A program made the translations under genes and the position numbers. A stretch of 64,000 bases of DNA from Agreia sp. Leaf283 (GTDB taxonomy: Bacteria > Actinomycetota > Actinomycetes > Actinomycetales > Microbacteriaceae), in contig NZ_LMNF01000001.1 in the NCBI RefSeq assembly GCF_001422485.1, positions 1,376,250-1,440,249 on the forward strand, in the 5' to 3' direction. Every line of letters starts with the position of its first letter. The stretch's first letter is position 1. Shown here in pieces: positions 8,452-16,425 of this stretch. The notes under the pieces are model-generated. The model ran no database searches. It saw only the letters and a program-made list of their open reading frames with translations, and was not told the DNA's origin.

Positions 8452-9845
8452 GGCGTGGTTCCTTTCGGGTGCCCTTCGACGGGCTCAGGGAGCGTTCCCT
8501 GAGCCTGTCGAAGGGAAGAGCGGACGGCGTCTTCGAGCACGCCGATCCCCTCGAGCAGCAGGGCGTCGTCGATGACGAGCGAGGGGAGCAGGCGGATCAC
8601 GTTTCCGTAGGTTCCGCAGGTGAGGATGATGACGCCCGCCTCGAGGGCCGCAGCGGCCACGCGTTTCGTGATGTCGGCATCCGGCTCTGTGGTGCCGGGC
8701 CGCACGAATTCGATGGCGAGCATCGCGCCGCGGCCCCGTACGTCGCCGATGACGCCGGTGTCGTCGGCCAGCGCCCGCAACCGCGGCATCACGATCTCCT
8801 CGATGTGGCGCGCACGGCCGGCCAGGTCGTGCTCGCGCATCTGGGCGATGGATGCGACGGCCGCGGCACACGCGATCGGGTTGCCCCCGTAGGTGCCTCC
8901 CAGGCCACCGGCGTGCACGGCATCCATCAGCTCGGCGCGACCGACGACGGCCGCCAGAGGAAGCCCGCCCGCGATGCCCTTGGCGAGGGTCATGAGGTCG
9001 GGCACGATGCCCTCGTCGTCGCTGGCGAACCAGGAGCCGGTGCGGGCGAAGCCCGTCTGCACCTCGTCGGCGATGAAGACCACGCCGTTGGCCGTGGCCC
9101 AGGCGCTCAGCGTGGGGAGGAAGCCCGGAGCGGGCACGATGAAGCCGCCCTCGCCCTGGATGGGCTCGATGATCAGGGCCGCGACCTGGTCGCCGCCCAG
9201 CTGCTTCTCGATGGCCAGGATGGCGCGGTTCGCGGCGTCGACGCCCGAGAGGCCCGGCTCGTCGCGGAAGGGGTACGACATGGGCATGCGGTAGACCTCG
9301 GGCGCGAACGGTCCAAAGTTGGTCTTGTAGGGCATGGCCTTGGCGGTGAGCGCCATCGTGAGGTTCGTGCGCCCGTGGTAGGCGTGGTCGAAGGCGACGA
9401 CGGCGTCGCGACCCGTGGCCAGGCGGGCCACCTTGATGGCGTTCTCGACAGCCTCGGCGCCGGAGTTGAACAGCGCGGAACGCTTCTCGTGATCGCCGGG
9501 AGTCAGCTCGGCCAGCAGCTCGGCGACCTCGACGTAGCCCTCGTAGGGGGTGATCGTGAAGCAGGTGTGCGCGAAATGTGTGGACTGCTCGGTGACGGCG
9601 GCGGCGACAGCCGGGTTGGATGCTCCGACGCTGGTGACCGCGATGCCGGCGCCCAGGTCGATGAACGAGTTGCCGTCGACGTCGACGACGACCCCGCCGT
9701 CGGCATCCGCCGCGTAGACCGGAACGAGCGACGAGACGCCCGCCGATACGGCCTTGCGGCGGCGCTCGGTGAGGGCGGCCGACTTGGGCCCCGGGAACGG
9801 TCCCGTGATGCGCCGCTCCTGCGGCAGGCGATGCGTGATGGTCAT
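8448..9845 (-). CDS. gabT: 4-aminobutyrate aminotransferase
   Basis: A 465-residue class III PLP aminotransferase that moves the amino group of GABA to 2-oxoglutarate, giving succinate semialdehyde. Seen in the sequence: the phosphate-binding segment NSGAEAVENAIKVARLATG, the aspartate of VVFIADEVQTGFARTG, and the PLP lysine in TLAKGIAGGLPLAAVVGR. The body matches GabT up to LEDAVRSS. After that come about 20 extra residues (LRQAQGTLPEPVEGHPKGTT) encoded by an inverted pair of family A repeats. It follows the aldehyde dehydrogenase and overlaps the amine oxidase by four bases. A different omega-amino acid substrate remains possible. Confidence 0.92.
   Translation of the reverse strand: MTITHRLPQERRITGPFPGPKSAALTERRRKAVSAGVSSLVPVYAADADGGVVVDVDGNSFIDLGAGIAVTSVGASNPAVAAAVTEQSTHFAHTCFTITPYEGYVEVAELLAELTPGDHEKRSALFNSGAEAVENAIKVARLATGRDAVVAFDHAYHGRTNLTMALTAKAMPYKTNFGPFAPEVYRMPMSYPFRDEPGLSGVDAANRAILAIEKQLGGDQVAALIIEPIQGEGGFIVPAPGFLPTLSAWATANGVVFIADEVQTGFARTGSWFASDDEGIVPDLMTLAKGIAGGLPLAAVVGRAELMDAVHAGGLGGTYGGNPIACAAAVASIAQMREHDLAGRARHIEEIVMPRLRALADDTGVIGDVRGRGAMLAIEFVRPGTTEPDADITKRVAAAALEAGVIILTCGTYGNVIRLLPSLVIDDALLLEGIGVLEDAVRSSLRQAQGTLPEPVEGHPKGTTP
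8472..8515. repeat. Inverted pair of family A repeats in the gabT 3' end
   Basis: Two nearly perfect arms (CCCTTCGACGGGCTCAGGGA and TCCCTGAGCCTGTCGAAGGG) sit almost back to back inside the gabT reading frame and code for its C-terminal extension. As RNA this would be a very strong hairpin just before the amine oxidase start. Confidence 0.85.
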
Positions 9846-9858
9846 GGTGTCCTTGTGT

Positions 9859-9934
9859 CGTTCGCTGAGCTTGTCGTTCCCTGAGCTTGTCGAAGGGGCC
9901 GCGTGGAGGTTCCCTTCGACAAGCTCAGGGAACG
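9859..9934. repeat. Family A repeats between the aldehyde dehydrogenase and gabT
   Basis: A truncated copy (9859-9874), a full copy (9875-9897) and an opposed copy (9912-9934) fill most of the 96-base gap. The last two can pair into a stem-loop that may cut the transcript or protect its 3' end. Confidence 0.8.
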
Positions 9935-9941
9935 ATGGCGA

Positions 9942-11372
9942 CTACTCCAGCGACGACATCACGTGCTTGATGCGCGTGTAGTCCTCGACGCCGTACATCG
10001 ACAGGTCTTTGCCGTAGCCCGAGTACTTGAACCCGCCGTGCGGCATCTCTGCCGTCAGCAGGATGTGCGTGTTGATCCAGACGGCGCCGAAGTCGAGGTC
10101 GCGCGAGACGCGCATCGCCGTGGCGTGGTCCTTCGTCCAGACGCTCGAGGCCAGGGCGTAGCGCACGTCGTTGGCGAGCTCGACCGCCTCCTCTTCGTCG
10201 CTGAACTTCTGCACCGTGATGACGGGGCCGAAGGTCTCCTCCTGAACGATGTCGTCGCTCTGCAGCACGTTCGTGACGACGGTCGGCTCGAAGAAGAAGC
10301 CGGTGTCGCCCACCTGGTGGCCGCCCGTGGCGATGACGGCGTGGTCGGGAAGCGACTCCACCTTCGTCTTCACATCGGTGAAGTGGTTGATGTTGTTGAG
10401 CGGGCCGAAGTAGTTCTCGCTGTCGTCGGCGCTGCCGGTCGTGCGCTCCTTCGCCTCGCTCGACAGCGCCTCGACGAGCTCGTCGTGAATGGACTCGTGC
10501 ACGAGCACGCGGGTGATCGCCGTGCAGTCCTGGCCCGCGTTGTAGAACGAGAAGTCGGCGATCGCCGCGGCGGTCTTCGCCACGTCGACGTCGCCGAAGA
10601 CCACGGCCGGCGCCTTGCCGCCGAGCTCGAGGTGGGCGCGTTTGAGGGTCTTCGCGGCCCCGGATGCGACGGCCATTCCCGCGCGCACCGATCCCGTGAT
10701 CGAGACCAGGCCGGGGGTGGGGTGGTCGACGATCGCGGCGCCGGTGGCCCCGTTGCCGAGCACGATGTTGAGCACGCCGTCGGGCAGGATGCCCTGGCTG
10801 ATGCGCGCCAGCTCGAGGGTCGATTCGGGGGTGGTGTCGCTGGGCTTCAACACGATGGTGTTGCCGGTGGCGAGGGCGGGTCCGATCTTCCAGATCGCCA
10901 TGAGGAAGGGGAAGTTCCACGGGGTGACCTGGCCGACCACGCCGATGGGCTCGCGGCGAACGTAGGAGGTCGTGCCCTCGATGTACTCGCCGGCGCTCTT
11001 GCCCTCGAGCAGGCGGGCGGCTCCGGCGAAGAAGCGGATCTGATCGGCGCCGGCCTCGACCTCGTCTGTGCGGATCGTGTCACGGGGCTGGCCGGTGTTG
11101 CGGTGCTGCGCTTCGACGAGAGCGTCGGCGTTCGCCTCGATGGCGTCGGCGAGCTTCAGCAGCGCGAGCTGACGGGCGCCGGGAGTGAGTCGAGCCCAGG
11201 GCTTGAAGGCGGCCTTCGCGGCCTTCATCGCGACATCGACATCGTCGGCGGTGGAGACGGGCGCCTGGGCCACGGTCTCGCCTGTGGCCGGATTCACGAT
11301 GTCGAGCAGCTCGGAGCCCCCTGGCGTGACGAACTGGCCGTTGATGAAGTTCTTTAGCGTGGGCGTGGACAC
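9942..11372 (-). CDS. patD: Gamma-aminobutyraldehyde dehydrogenase (ALDH superfamily)
   Basis: A 476-residue NAD(P)-dependent aldehyde dehydrogenase. The catalytic glutamate lies in LELGGKAPAVVFGDVDV and the nucleophilic cysteine in NAGQDCTAITRV. The C-terminal end EMPHGGFKYSGYGKDLSMYG is very close to that of E. coli PatD/YdcW, which oxidises 4-aminobutyraldehyde to GABA, and fits the amine oxidase and GabT beside it. The reading frame is open to 11432, but a GTG at 11372 (STPTLKNFINGQ) has GAGG nine bases upstream and gives the usual family N-terminus; an ATG at 11381 is the alternative. It is the first gene of the amine operon. Use on succinate semialdehyde cannot be excluded. Confidence 0.88.
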   Translation of the reverse strand: MSTPTLKNFINGQFVTPGGSELLDIVNPATGETVAQAPVSTADDVDVAMKAAKAAFKPWARLTPGARQLALLKLADAIEANADALVEAQHRNTGQPRDTIRTDEVEAGADQIRFFAGAARLLEGKSAGEYIEGTTSYVRREPIGVVGQVTPWNFPFLMAIWKIGPALATGNTIVLKPSDTTPESTLELARISQGILPDGVLNIVLGNGATGAAIVDHPTPGLVSITGSVRAGMAVASGAAKTLKRAHLELGGKAPAVVFGDVDVAKTAAAIADFSFYNAGQDCTAITRVLVHESIHDELVEALSSEAKERTTGSADDSENYFGPLNNINHFTDVKTKVESLPDHAVIATGGHQVGDTGFFFEPTVVTNVLQSDDIVQEETFGPVITVQKFSDEEEAVELANDVRYALASSVWTKDHATAMRVSRDLDFGAVWINTHILLTAEMPHGGFKYSGYGKDLSMYGVEDYTRIKHVMSSLE

Positions 11373-11523
11373 GGATCTCATCCTCTGCGTCGAGTGGCGG
11401 AACAACCTGAGCGGCTGGGGCCAGTCTGGCACTGCCCGCGCCGTCGCGGCGATCGAATCGATAAAGATTTGATTCCGAATGTTATCACTCGGCGCTAGTG
11501 CTCCGCAGCGTCACTCCGCAGCG
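11373..11523 (-). promoter_or_regulatory. Probable promoter region of the amine operon
   Basis: The 151-base gap holds an AT-rich island at about 11450-11490, unusual for this DNA. It includes the inverted repeat GAATC (11455-11459), 11 bases, GATTC (11471-11475). This is a reasonable operator for the GntR-type regulator encoded by the facing gene. A short triple repeat of CTCCGCAGCGTCA-like units follows at about 11499-11537. Confidence 0.4.
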
Positions 11524-11820
11524 TCATTCCGCAGCCACGGGGATCCAGCGGTTGCCGACCCTGCGGGTGAGTTCCGGCGTGCTCAGCTCTGCCAGCTCGC
11601 CCGCCAGGCCGAAGATGCCGAGCGCGATGCTGCGCGCATCCGGGTCGTCGTCGCCGGTGAAGCGGATGACGACCCTCGCCTCGCCGCGGACCACCGCGAT
11701 GCTGGAGGCCTCGACGATGGCGAGTGTGCGCGCGTCGTCGCTGAGCTCGGGAAGCAGGCGTGCTGCCGCGACGCCGGGGCGCAGCGCGCCGATGGCGGCG
11801 GAGAACCGGTAGGAGGGCAC
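11524..11820 (-). CDS. Conserved-looking small hypothetical protein
   Basis: A 98-residue protein not recognised. It starts with GTG (MPSYRFSAAIGALRPGVAAA) and has strongly GC-rich third positions in this frame only, which is why it is preferred over the overlapping frames. It seems to fold as a small alpha/beta domain: a strand-helix start, a central VVRGEARVVIRFTGDDD strand pair, then two helices. There is no signal peptide, membrane segment or metal site. It lies alone between the amine operon promoter and the NlpC/P60 gene. No function is proposed. Confidence 0.65.
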   Translation of the reverse strand: MPSYRFSAAIGALRPGVAAARLLPELSDDARTLAIVEASSIAVVRGEARVVIRFTGDDDPDARSIALGIFGLAGELAELSTPELTRRVGNRWIPVAAE

Positions 11821-11850
11821 GCAGCGAGTATGCCACCTGCGCCGTCCGCC

Positions 11851-11915
11851 GAGCGCGCCGTAAGCGGGCGAACGCGCGCTCGTAGACGTAGCGCTCGCCC
11901 GCTCGAGGCGCGCTC
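11851..11915 (-). terminator. Long hairpin behind the NlpC/P60 gene
   Basis: GAGCGCGCC (11851-11859) pairs with GGCGCGCTC (11907-11915). Inside them GCGGGCGA pairs with TCGCCCGC, with four unpaired bases on each side between the two stems. It begins 25 bases after the stop of the minus-strand hydrolase gene. There is no U tract, so it is a stem-loop that may end or stabilise the transcript. Confidence 0.5.
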
Positions 11916-11939
11916 ACTGTCGATGAGGCCCGGGAGCGG

Positions 11940-12824
11940 CTACAGGCGGTAGAAGACCGGGCTGCCCCACAGGCTGTGGGCGTGCTCGACGAAGCGACCG
12001 AAGTCGGGGGAGTGGATCACGCCTCCCGCGCCGTCGTAGATGCCGATGTGCTCGCCGGGCCAGACCACGAGGTCTCCGGCTACAGCCTCGCTCTCGGAGA
12101 TCTGAGTGGCGAGCGCCGACTGGTGGTCGACGCCGCGGGGCAGGGAGATGCCGAACTGGCCGTAGACGTACTGGGTCAACCCGTCGCATCCGAAGCTGTC
12201 GTTAGGGTCTGCACCCCAGCCGTAGGGTACGACGCCCACGAACTGCTCGGCGTAGGCAACGACGGCCTCGCCGCTGTAGCCGCCCTGGGGTGCGGCGAAG
12301 GTTCTGGGTGCCGACGGGGTGGAGGGGGTCGACGGGGTCGATGCGGCCTCGACGGCTGCCGCAGCGGCGGCGAGCGCATCGGCGGCGGCCTGGGCCGCGG
12401 CGGCCTCGGCATCGCGCTGGGCCTGGAGAACCGACATGTCGGTGGAGTTGTACGAATCGCGCGTGGCGGACAGCGCGGTGACCTGGCTGTCGGCGTCGAC
12501 ATCGATCGTCTGCGTGGCGGGCGCCGTCTCGTCGACGAAGGTCTGGCCGGCGTTGACCGTAGTGGCGACGGGGTTGGTGCCCGTGGGCATCATCGCGTAG
12601 GCCGGCAGAGCGGTGACGCTGGCCATGCCCGCCGCGACGACGAAGACGCCGGCCCGGGCGAGATTGCGGATGCCGCGGCTCTTCGGCTTGATCGCCTGCG
12701 GCTTGTAGGTGCGCGACTCCCGAGCAGCAGCCGCGAGGGCAGCGCGAGTAGGAGCCTGGAAGGTCGAACGGTGCTGCCCGGCGAGTGCAAGGGCTGCGGA
12801 TTCTGCTGAGTGTCGTCCACTCAT
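11940..12824 (-). CDS. Secreted NlpC/P60 cell-wall peptidase
   Basis: A 294-residue exported peptidoglycan hydrolase. After a long basic N-terminus (1-52) comes a hydrophobic stretch ARAGVFVVAAGMASVTALPA (57-76) ending in AYA, a signal peptide or anchor. Next is an Ala-rich coiled stretch (about 125-160), a Ser-Thr-Pro linker (162-173), then the NlpC/P60 domain (about 185-294). The likely triad is Cys213 (FGCDGLTQYVY), His259 (GEHIGIYDG) and His271 (GGVIHSPDF). Family members cleave stem-peptide bonds during growth and division. The ATG is preceded by a structured leader, and its RNA level is likely controlled there. Confidence 0.9.
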   Translation of the reverse strand: MSGRHSAESAALALAGQHRSTFQAPTRAALAAAARESRTYKPQAIKPKSRGIRNLARAGVFVVAAGMASVTALPAYAMMPTGTNPVATTVNAGQTFVDETAPATQTIDVDADSQVTALSATRDSYNSTDMSVLQAQRDAEAAAAQAAADALAAAAAAVEAASTPSTPSTPSAPRTFAAPQGGYSGEAVVAYAEQFVGVVPYGWGADPNDSFGCDGLTQYVYGQFGISLPRGVDHQSALATQISESEAVAGDLVVWPGEHIGIYDGAGGVIHSPDFGRFVEHAHSLWGSPVFYRL

Positions 12825-12825
12825 G

Positions 12826-12960
12826 CTTTAGTACCTCAGGGATCTGTAGAGCGTCGGGCAGGTATTCGGGTTCCCCCCGTGCGGATGCTCCCCGTACGCA
12901 GGTCGACGACGCGATCGGCGGGGTGCTTTCCAACCCGGGCGACGGTACAGGGGCGCCCTG
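12826..12960 (-). promoter_or_regulatory. Structured 5' leader of the NlpC/P60 gene, possible riboswitch
   Basis: On the minus strand the 135 bases before the start fold readily. CGGGTT near 12935 pairs with AACCCG near 12870, and CCCCG pairs with CGGGG inside. The segment GCACGGGGGGAACCCGAA followed by CCTGCCCGACGC is the kind of sequence seen in actinobacterial leaders of cell-wall hydrolase genes, some of which are c-di-AMP (ydaO) riboswitches. I do not see every conserved ydaO element, so the class is uncertain. Confidence 0.35.
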
Positions 12961-13006
12961 AGTGAAAGCTGGCAAATGTGAGCCGCGCTCAAACGGGGAA
13001 CGCGTC

Positions 13007-16000
13007 TCAGGACTCGAGCAGGCCCCGGATGTCGTCGGCCGTGAGCGCCTGGCTGAACGCGGCCTCGTCGTCGAGCACCGCGTCGGTGAGCTCGGCCTTC
13101 TTGGCCTTGAGTGCCATGACCTTCTCTTCGATCGTGCCCTCGGCGACCAGTCGGTAGACCATCACGTTCTTGGTCTGCCCGATGCGGTGGGTGCGGTCGA
13201 TGGCCTGCGATTCGGATGCGGGATTCCACCACGGATCGAGCAGGAAGACGTAGTCGGCCTCGGTGAGGTTGAGCCCGAATCCGCCGGCCTTGAGGCTGAT
13301 CAGAAAGACCGGTGCCTCGCCCTGCTTGAACCGGTCGATGATGTCTTTTCGCCGGCGCGACGAGCCGTCGAGGTATTCGTAGGGCACCCCGAGCGCGTCG
13401 AGTCGCGCGGCCGCCTTCTGCAGGAACGTCGTGAACTGGCTGAAGACGAGAGCTCGGTGCCCCTCGGCCACCACGTCGTCGAGCTGCTCCATGAGCGAGT
13501 CGAGCTTCGACGACGGGATGTTCGCGTACTTCTCGTCGATGAGCGACGCGTCGAGGCTGAGCATGCGCAGCAGGGTGATCGAGCGGAACACGATGAAGCG
13601 GTTCTTGTCGAGGTCGTCGATGAGGCCCAGCAGCTTCTGCCGCTCGCGCTGCAGCACCACGTCGTAGAGCTTGCGGTGGCTCGGCGCGAGCTCGATCTGC
13701 AGTTCCTGCTCCTGCTTCTCGGGCAGTTCGGGCGCGACGAGCTGCTTGGTGCGTCTCATCATGAGGGGCCGGATGCGACGGCGCAGCCGCGCGATCAGCT
13801 GCGGGTTCTCGCCGCGATCGATGGGCCGAACGTAGTCTTCGGTGAACCGGCGCGACGACGGGAACAGCCCGGGCGCCGTGATGGCGAAGAGGGACCACAG
13901 CTCGAGGAGGTTGTTCTCCATGGGCGTGCCGGTGATCGCCAGCTTGAACGGCGCCTTCAGGTCGCGGGCGCACTGGTGGATGCGCGAGGTGTGGTTCTTG
14001 GCGAACTGCGCCTCGTCGAGGATGAGCCCGGCCCAGCGGCCCAAGTTGTAGGCAGCGAAGTCGAGTCGGAACAGGGCGTACGACGTGACGACGATGTCGG
14101 CGCCGGCCGAGATCGCGGCCACCTTCTTCTTGCTCTTCGCCTCGGTGGCGCTGATGGAGCGCACGACGAGGTGGGGTGTGAACCGCTGCGCCTCGGCGAC
14201 CCAGTTCGACACGACCGACGTCGGCGCCACGACGAGGAACGGGGCGCGCGTCTCGCCGGAGTCGGCTGCGACAGGCTGCTGCCGGGCGTGCGCGACGAGC
14301 GCCAGCGTCTGCAGCGTCTTGCCCAACCCCATGTCGTCGGCGAGGACGCCGCCCAGCGAGTGCGTGTGCAGAAAGACCAGCCATGAGAATCCATCGACCT
14401 GATAGGGCCGGAGTTCGGCCTCCACCGTCGAGGGAACCGCCACGGTGTCGACGCCGTCTGCCGCGTTGAGCCCCGACACGGCCGCGCGCCAGCTCGTGGC
14501 CTCGACGGTCTCTTCGGCCAGGTCTTCGAAGTCGGCCCAGAGACTGGCCTGGTAGCGGCTGATGCGCGGAGCGTCGGTCTCCCACTCCGCGATGCTGCGG
14601 GCCTCTTCGATGAGTTCGAGCAGTCTCTCGAACACCGGCTGCTCGAGCGAGAGGTAGCTGTTGTCGACCAGCTTCAGCTTCTTCTTGCCCTTCGAGAGGG
14701 CGGTGAAGAGCGGCCCGAACGGGATGGTGCGCCCCTCGACGGTGACCATGATGCCGAGGTCGAACCAGTCTCGCTTGTCGGTCTCGACCGTGGTGACGGT
14801 GAGCTCGGGCGCCTCGGTGAGCTCGACGTAGTCGGGTCGAGTGCCCACGGTCTCGACCACCACGTCGTCGCGGCCGTCGATCTGGTCGATGACCTCGACC
14901 ACGAACTGGGCCGCGTCGACCCCGTCGAACACGTTGCGGCTCGCGAAGGCCACGCTCGGGTCGGCCCCTCCCCACCCGCGCGCCGTGAGGGTGTGCGACA
15001 GCAGAGACAGGATGCGATCTTCTGCGGCGTCGTCGCGCAGCGCCCTGTCGGCCCCGGTCGACTGAAGAGGGAGCAGCCGCTCGCCGCCGTAGCGCCACCC
15101 CCACGAGATGCGCAGGCGACCCTTCGGCTCGAACGTGGCCGTGAGCACGAGCGTGGCCTTCGCCTGCTCGGGAAGGGCGACCGACTCGTCGGTGCTGGTG
15201 ACGGGCAGCAGGCGGCGCAGCCGAGGGTAGTAGTCGGCGAGGAACTCGGGGACCTCGTTCTTCGGCACCTCGATCGCGCGCGAGGCCGTGTCGAAGACCA
15301 GGCGGCGCTGCTCGTCGGCGAGCGGCGATTCGAGGGGCGCGAGGGCCACGCTGAACCGCGGACTGAGCGCATAGGAGTAGAGGCCGTGCGTGCCGATCGG
15401 CCCCACGGACTCGGCCGCCACCTCGGCGCCGTCGAAGTCGATCGACGTGGCCAGCGTGAGGTCGCCCGAGTTGCCGGCCGAGGCATCCAGACCCACGCTC
15501 GCCCGACGGGCGACCGCGACCGACGCGTCTTTCTTGACCCCGACCAGGGCGATGCCCAGCCGCTCGGCCTCGTCGAGCAGATGCCAGAGCAGGGGGCTGG
15601 CGAACTCGTCGAGGTAGATCCAGTCGAGGTCTTGACCCGTGTACGTGGCCCGGCTCGCGCGCTGCACGGCCGCGAACTCGGCGAACCAGCGGTGCTGCGC
15701 GGGGTCGAGGTTCATGCGGTTGGCCTGGTGCATGAAGGTGCCCCAGGTGAGGTTGTTGCGCACCCAGGCCCCGGTGGATGCGCTGCGCACCACGGGCCGC
15801 ACGCCGAGCCGGCGGGTCGCGGCCACCGCCGGCGACGACCGCGGCGACGCCGACGTGGAGGTGGGGCCGCGCCACCGGTCGTGCGTGCGGGTCGCTCGCT
15901 CACGCAGCTCGAACTGCAGGGCCATGGGCACGGAGCCGGGGCTGTCGACCTCGGCGATCGCGCCCGCGTCGGCGCCCGCACCCGCGATGCCGACGGCCGT

Positions 16001-16375
16001 GCCGAGAACGCTCTTCCAATCGGCGGCGACGGATGCCTCGGGCCGGGCGGGCGACGCCACCAGCGGCTTCATGGCGCGCGCGTTGGTGTCGACGAGCGCG
16101 GCGGCCACGTGCTTGCAGTCGATGCCGACGGGGCAGTCGCACATGCTGAAGATCGGACGGAAGCCGCGGCCGGTCGTGCCGAGGGTGACCGAGCACGCGT
16201 AGGGCTCGGGCGCGCTGCCCTGCACGAAGGCGCTGATGACCCGGGTGTCGGCGTTCCACGAGACGTCGACCACGGCGCCCTGGCGGAAGTAGGCCTGCCC
16301 ACGCTCGAACGCATTGCGGCCGACGAGCCGGGTGATCTCCGTCGCATCGACGAGCGGAAAGATCGACTCGGGCAT
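13007..16375 (-). CDS. SWIM-domain SNF2-family helicase
   Basis: A 1122-residue SWI2/SNF2 ATPase. The N-terminus has a SWIM zinc finger (Cys79, Cys81, Cys87, His89 in CDCPVGIDCKH). A long middle part without a named fold follows, then the helicase core: ADDMGLGKTLQTLALV (Walker A), LILDEAQFAKN (DEAQ), and motifs V-VI in LKAGGFGLNLTEADYVFLLD and QAIDRTHRIGQ. Such proteins translocate on double-stranded DNA and are usually linked to repair or removal of bound proteins; the exact role is not known. The frame is open far upstream (to 17746), but the ATG at 16375 gives the normal start of the SWIM domain and leaves the MFS gene free. Confidence 0.93.
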   Translation of the reverse strand: MPESIFPLVDATEITRLVGRNAFERGQAYFRQGAVVDVSWNADTRVISAFVQGSAPEPYACSVTLGTTGRGFRPIFSMCDCPVGIDCKHVAAALVDTNARAMKPLVASPARPEASVAADWKSVLGTAVGIAGAGADAGAIAEVDSPGSVPMALQFELRERATRTHDRWRGPTSTSASPRSSPAVAATRRLGVRPVVRSASTGAWVRNNLTWGTFMHQANRMNLDPAQHRWFAEFAAVQRASRATYTGQDLDWIYLDEFASPLLWHLLDEAERLGIALVGVKKDASVAVARRASVGLDASAGNSGDLTLATSIDFDGAEVAAESVGPIGTHGLYSYALSPRFSVALAPLESPLADEQRRLVFDTASRAIEVPKNEVPEFLADYYPRLRRLLPVTSTDESVALPEQAKATLVLTATFEPKGRLRISWGWRYGGERLLPLQSTGADRALRDDAAEDRILSLLSHTLTARGWGGADPSVAFASRNVFDGVDAAQFVVEVIDQIDGRDDVVVETVGTRPDYVELTEAPELTVTTVETDKRDWFDLGIMVTVEGRTIPFGPLFTALSKGKKKLKLVDNSYLSLEQPVFERLLELIEEARSIAEWETDAPRISRYQASLWADFEDLAEETVEATSWRAAVSGLNAADGVDTVAVPSTVEAELRPYQVDGFSWLVFLHTHSLGGVLADDMGLGKTLQTLALVAHARQQPVAADSGETRAPFLVVAPTSVVSNWVAEAQRFTPHLVVRSISATEAKSKKKVAAISAGADIVVTSYALFRLDFAAYNLGRWAGLILDEAQFAKNHTSRIHQCARDLKAPFKLAITGTPMENNLLELWSLFAITAPGLFPSSRRFTEDYVRPIDRGENPQLIARLRRRIRPLMMRRTKQLVAPELPEKQEQELQIELAPSHRKLYDVVLQRERQKLLGLIDDLDKNRFIVFRSITLLRMLSLDASLIDEKYANIPSSKLDSLMEQLDDVVAEGHRALVFSQFTTFLQKAAARLDALGVPYEYLDGSSRRRKDIIDRFKQGEAPVFLISLKAGGFGLNLTEADYVFLLDPWWNPASESQAIDRTHRIGQTKNVMVYRLVAEGTIEEKVMALKAKKAELTDAVLDDEAAFSQALTADDIRGLLES

Positions 16376-16425
16376 GCGTCCATGCTCCCACGCAGCGCCG
16401 ACATCCGATCGTGCCTCGGCCGGGT

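Noticed and set aside
5542-8502. A 986-codon open frame on the plus strand
   Set aside because: It is antisense to the Usp and amine oxidase genes, which have clear domains; its sequence is Arg/Val/His-rich with no motif, as expected for a shadow frame in high-GC DNA.
12828-15875. A 1015-codon minus-strand frame across the helicase
   Set aside because: It runs out of phase with the SNF2 gene, lacks motifs and is Arg/Gly/His-rich.
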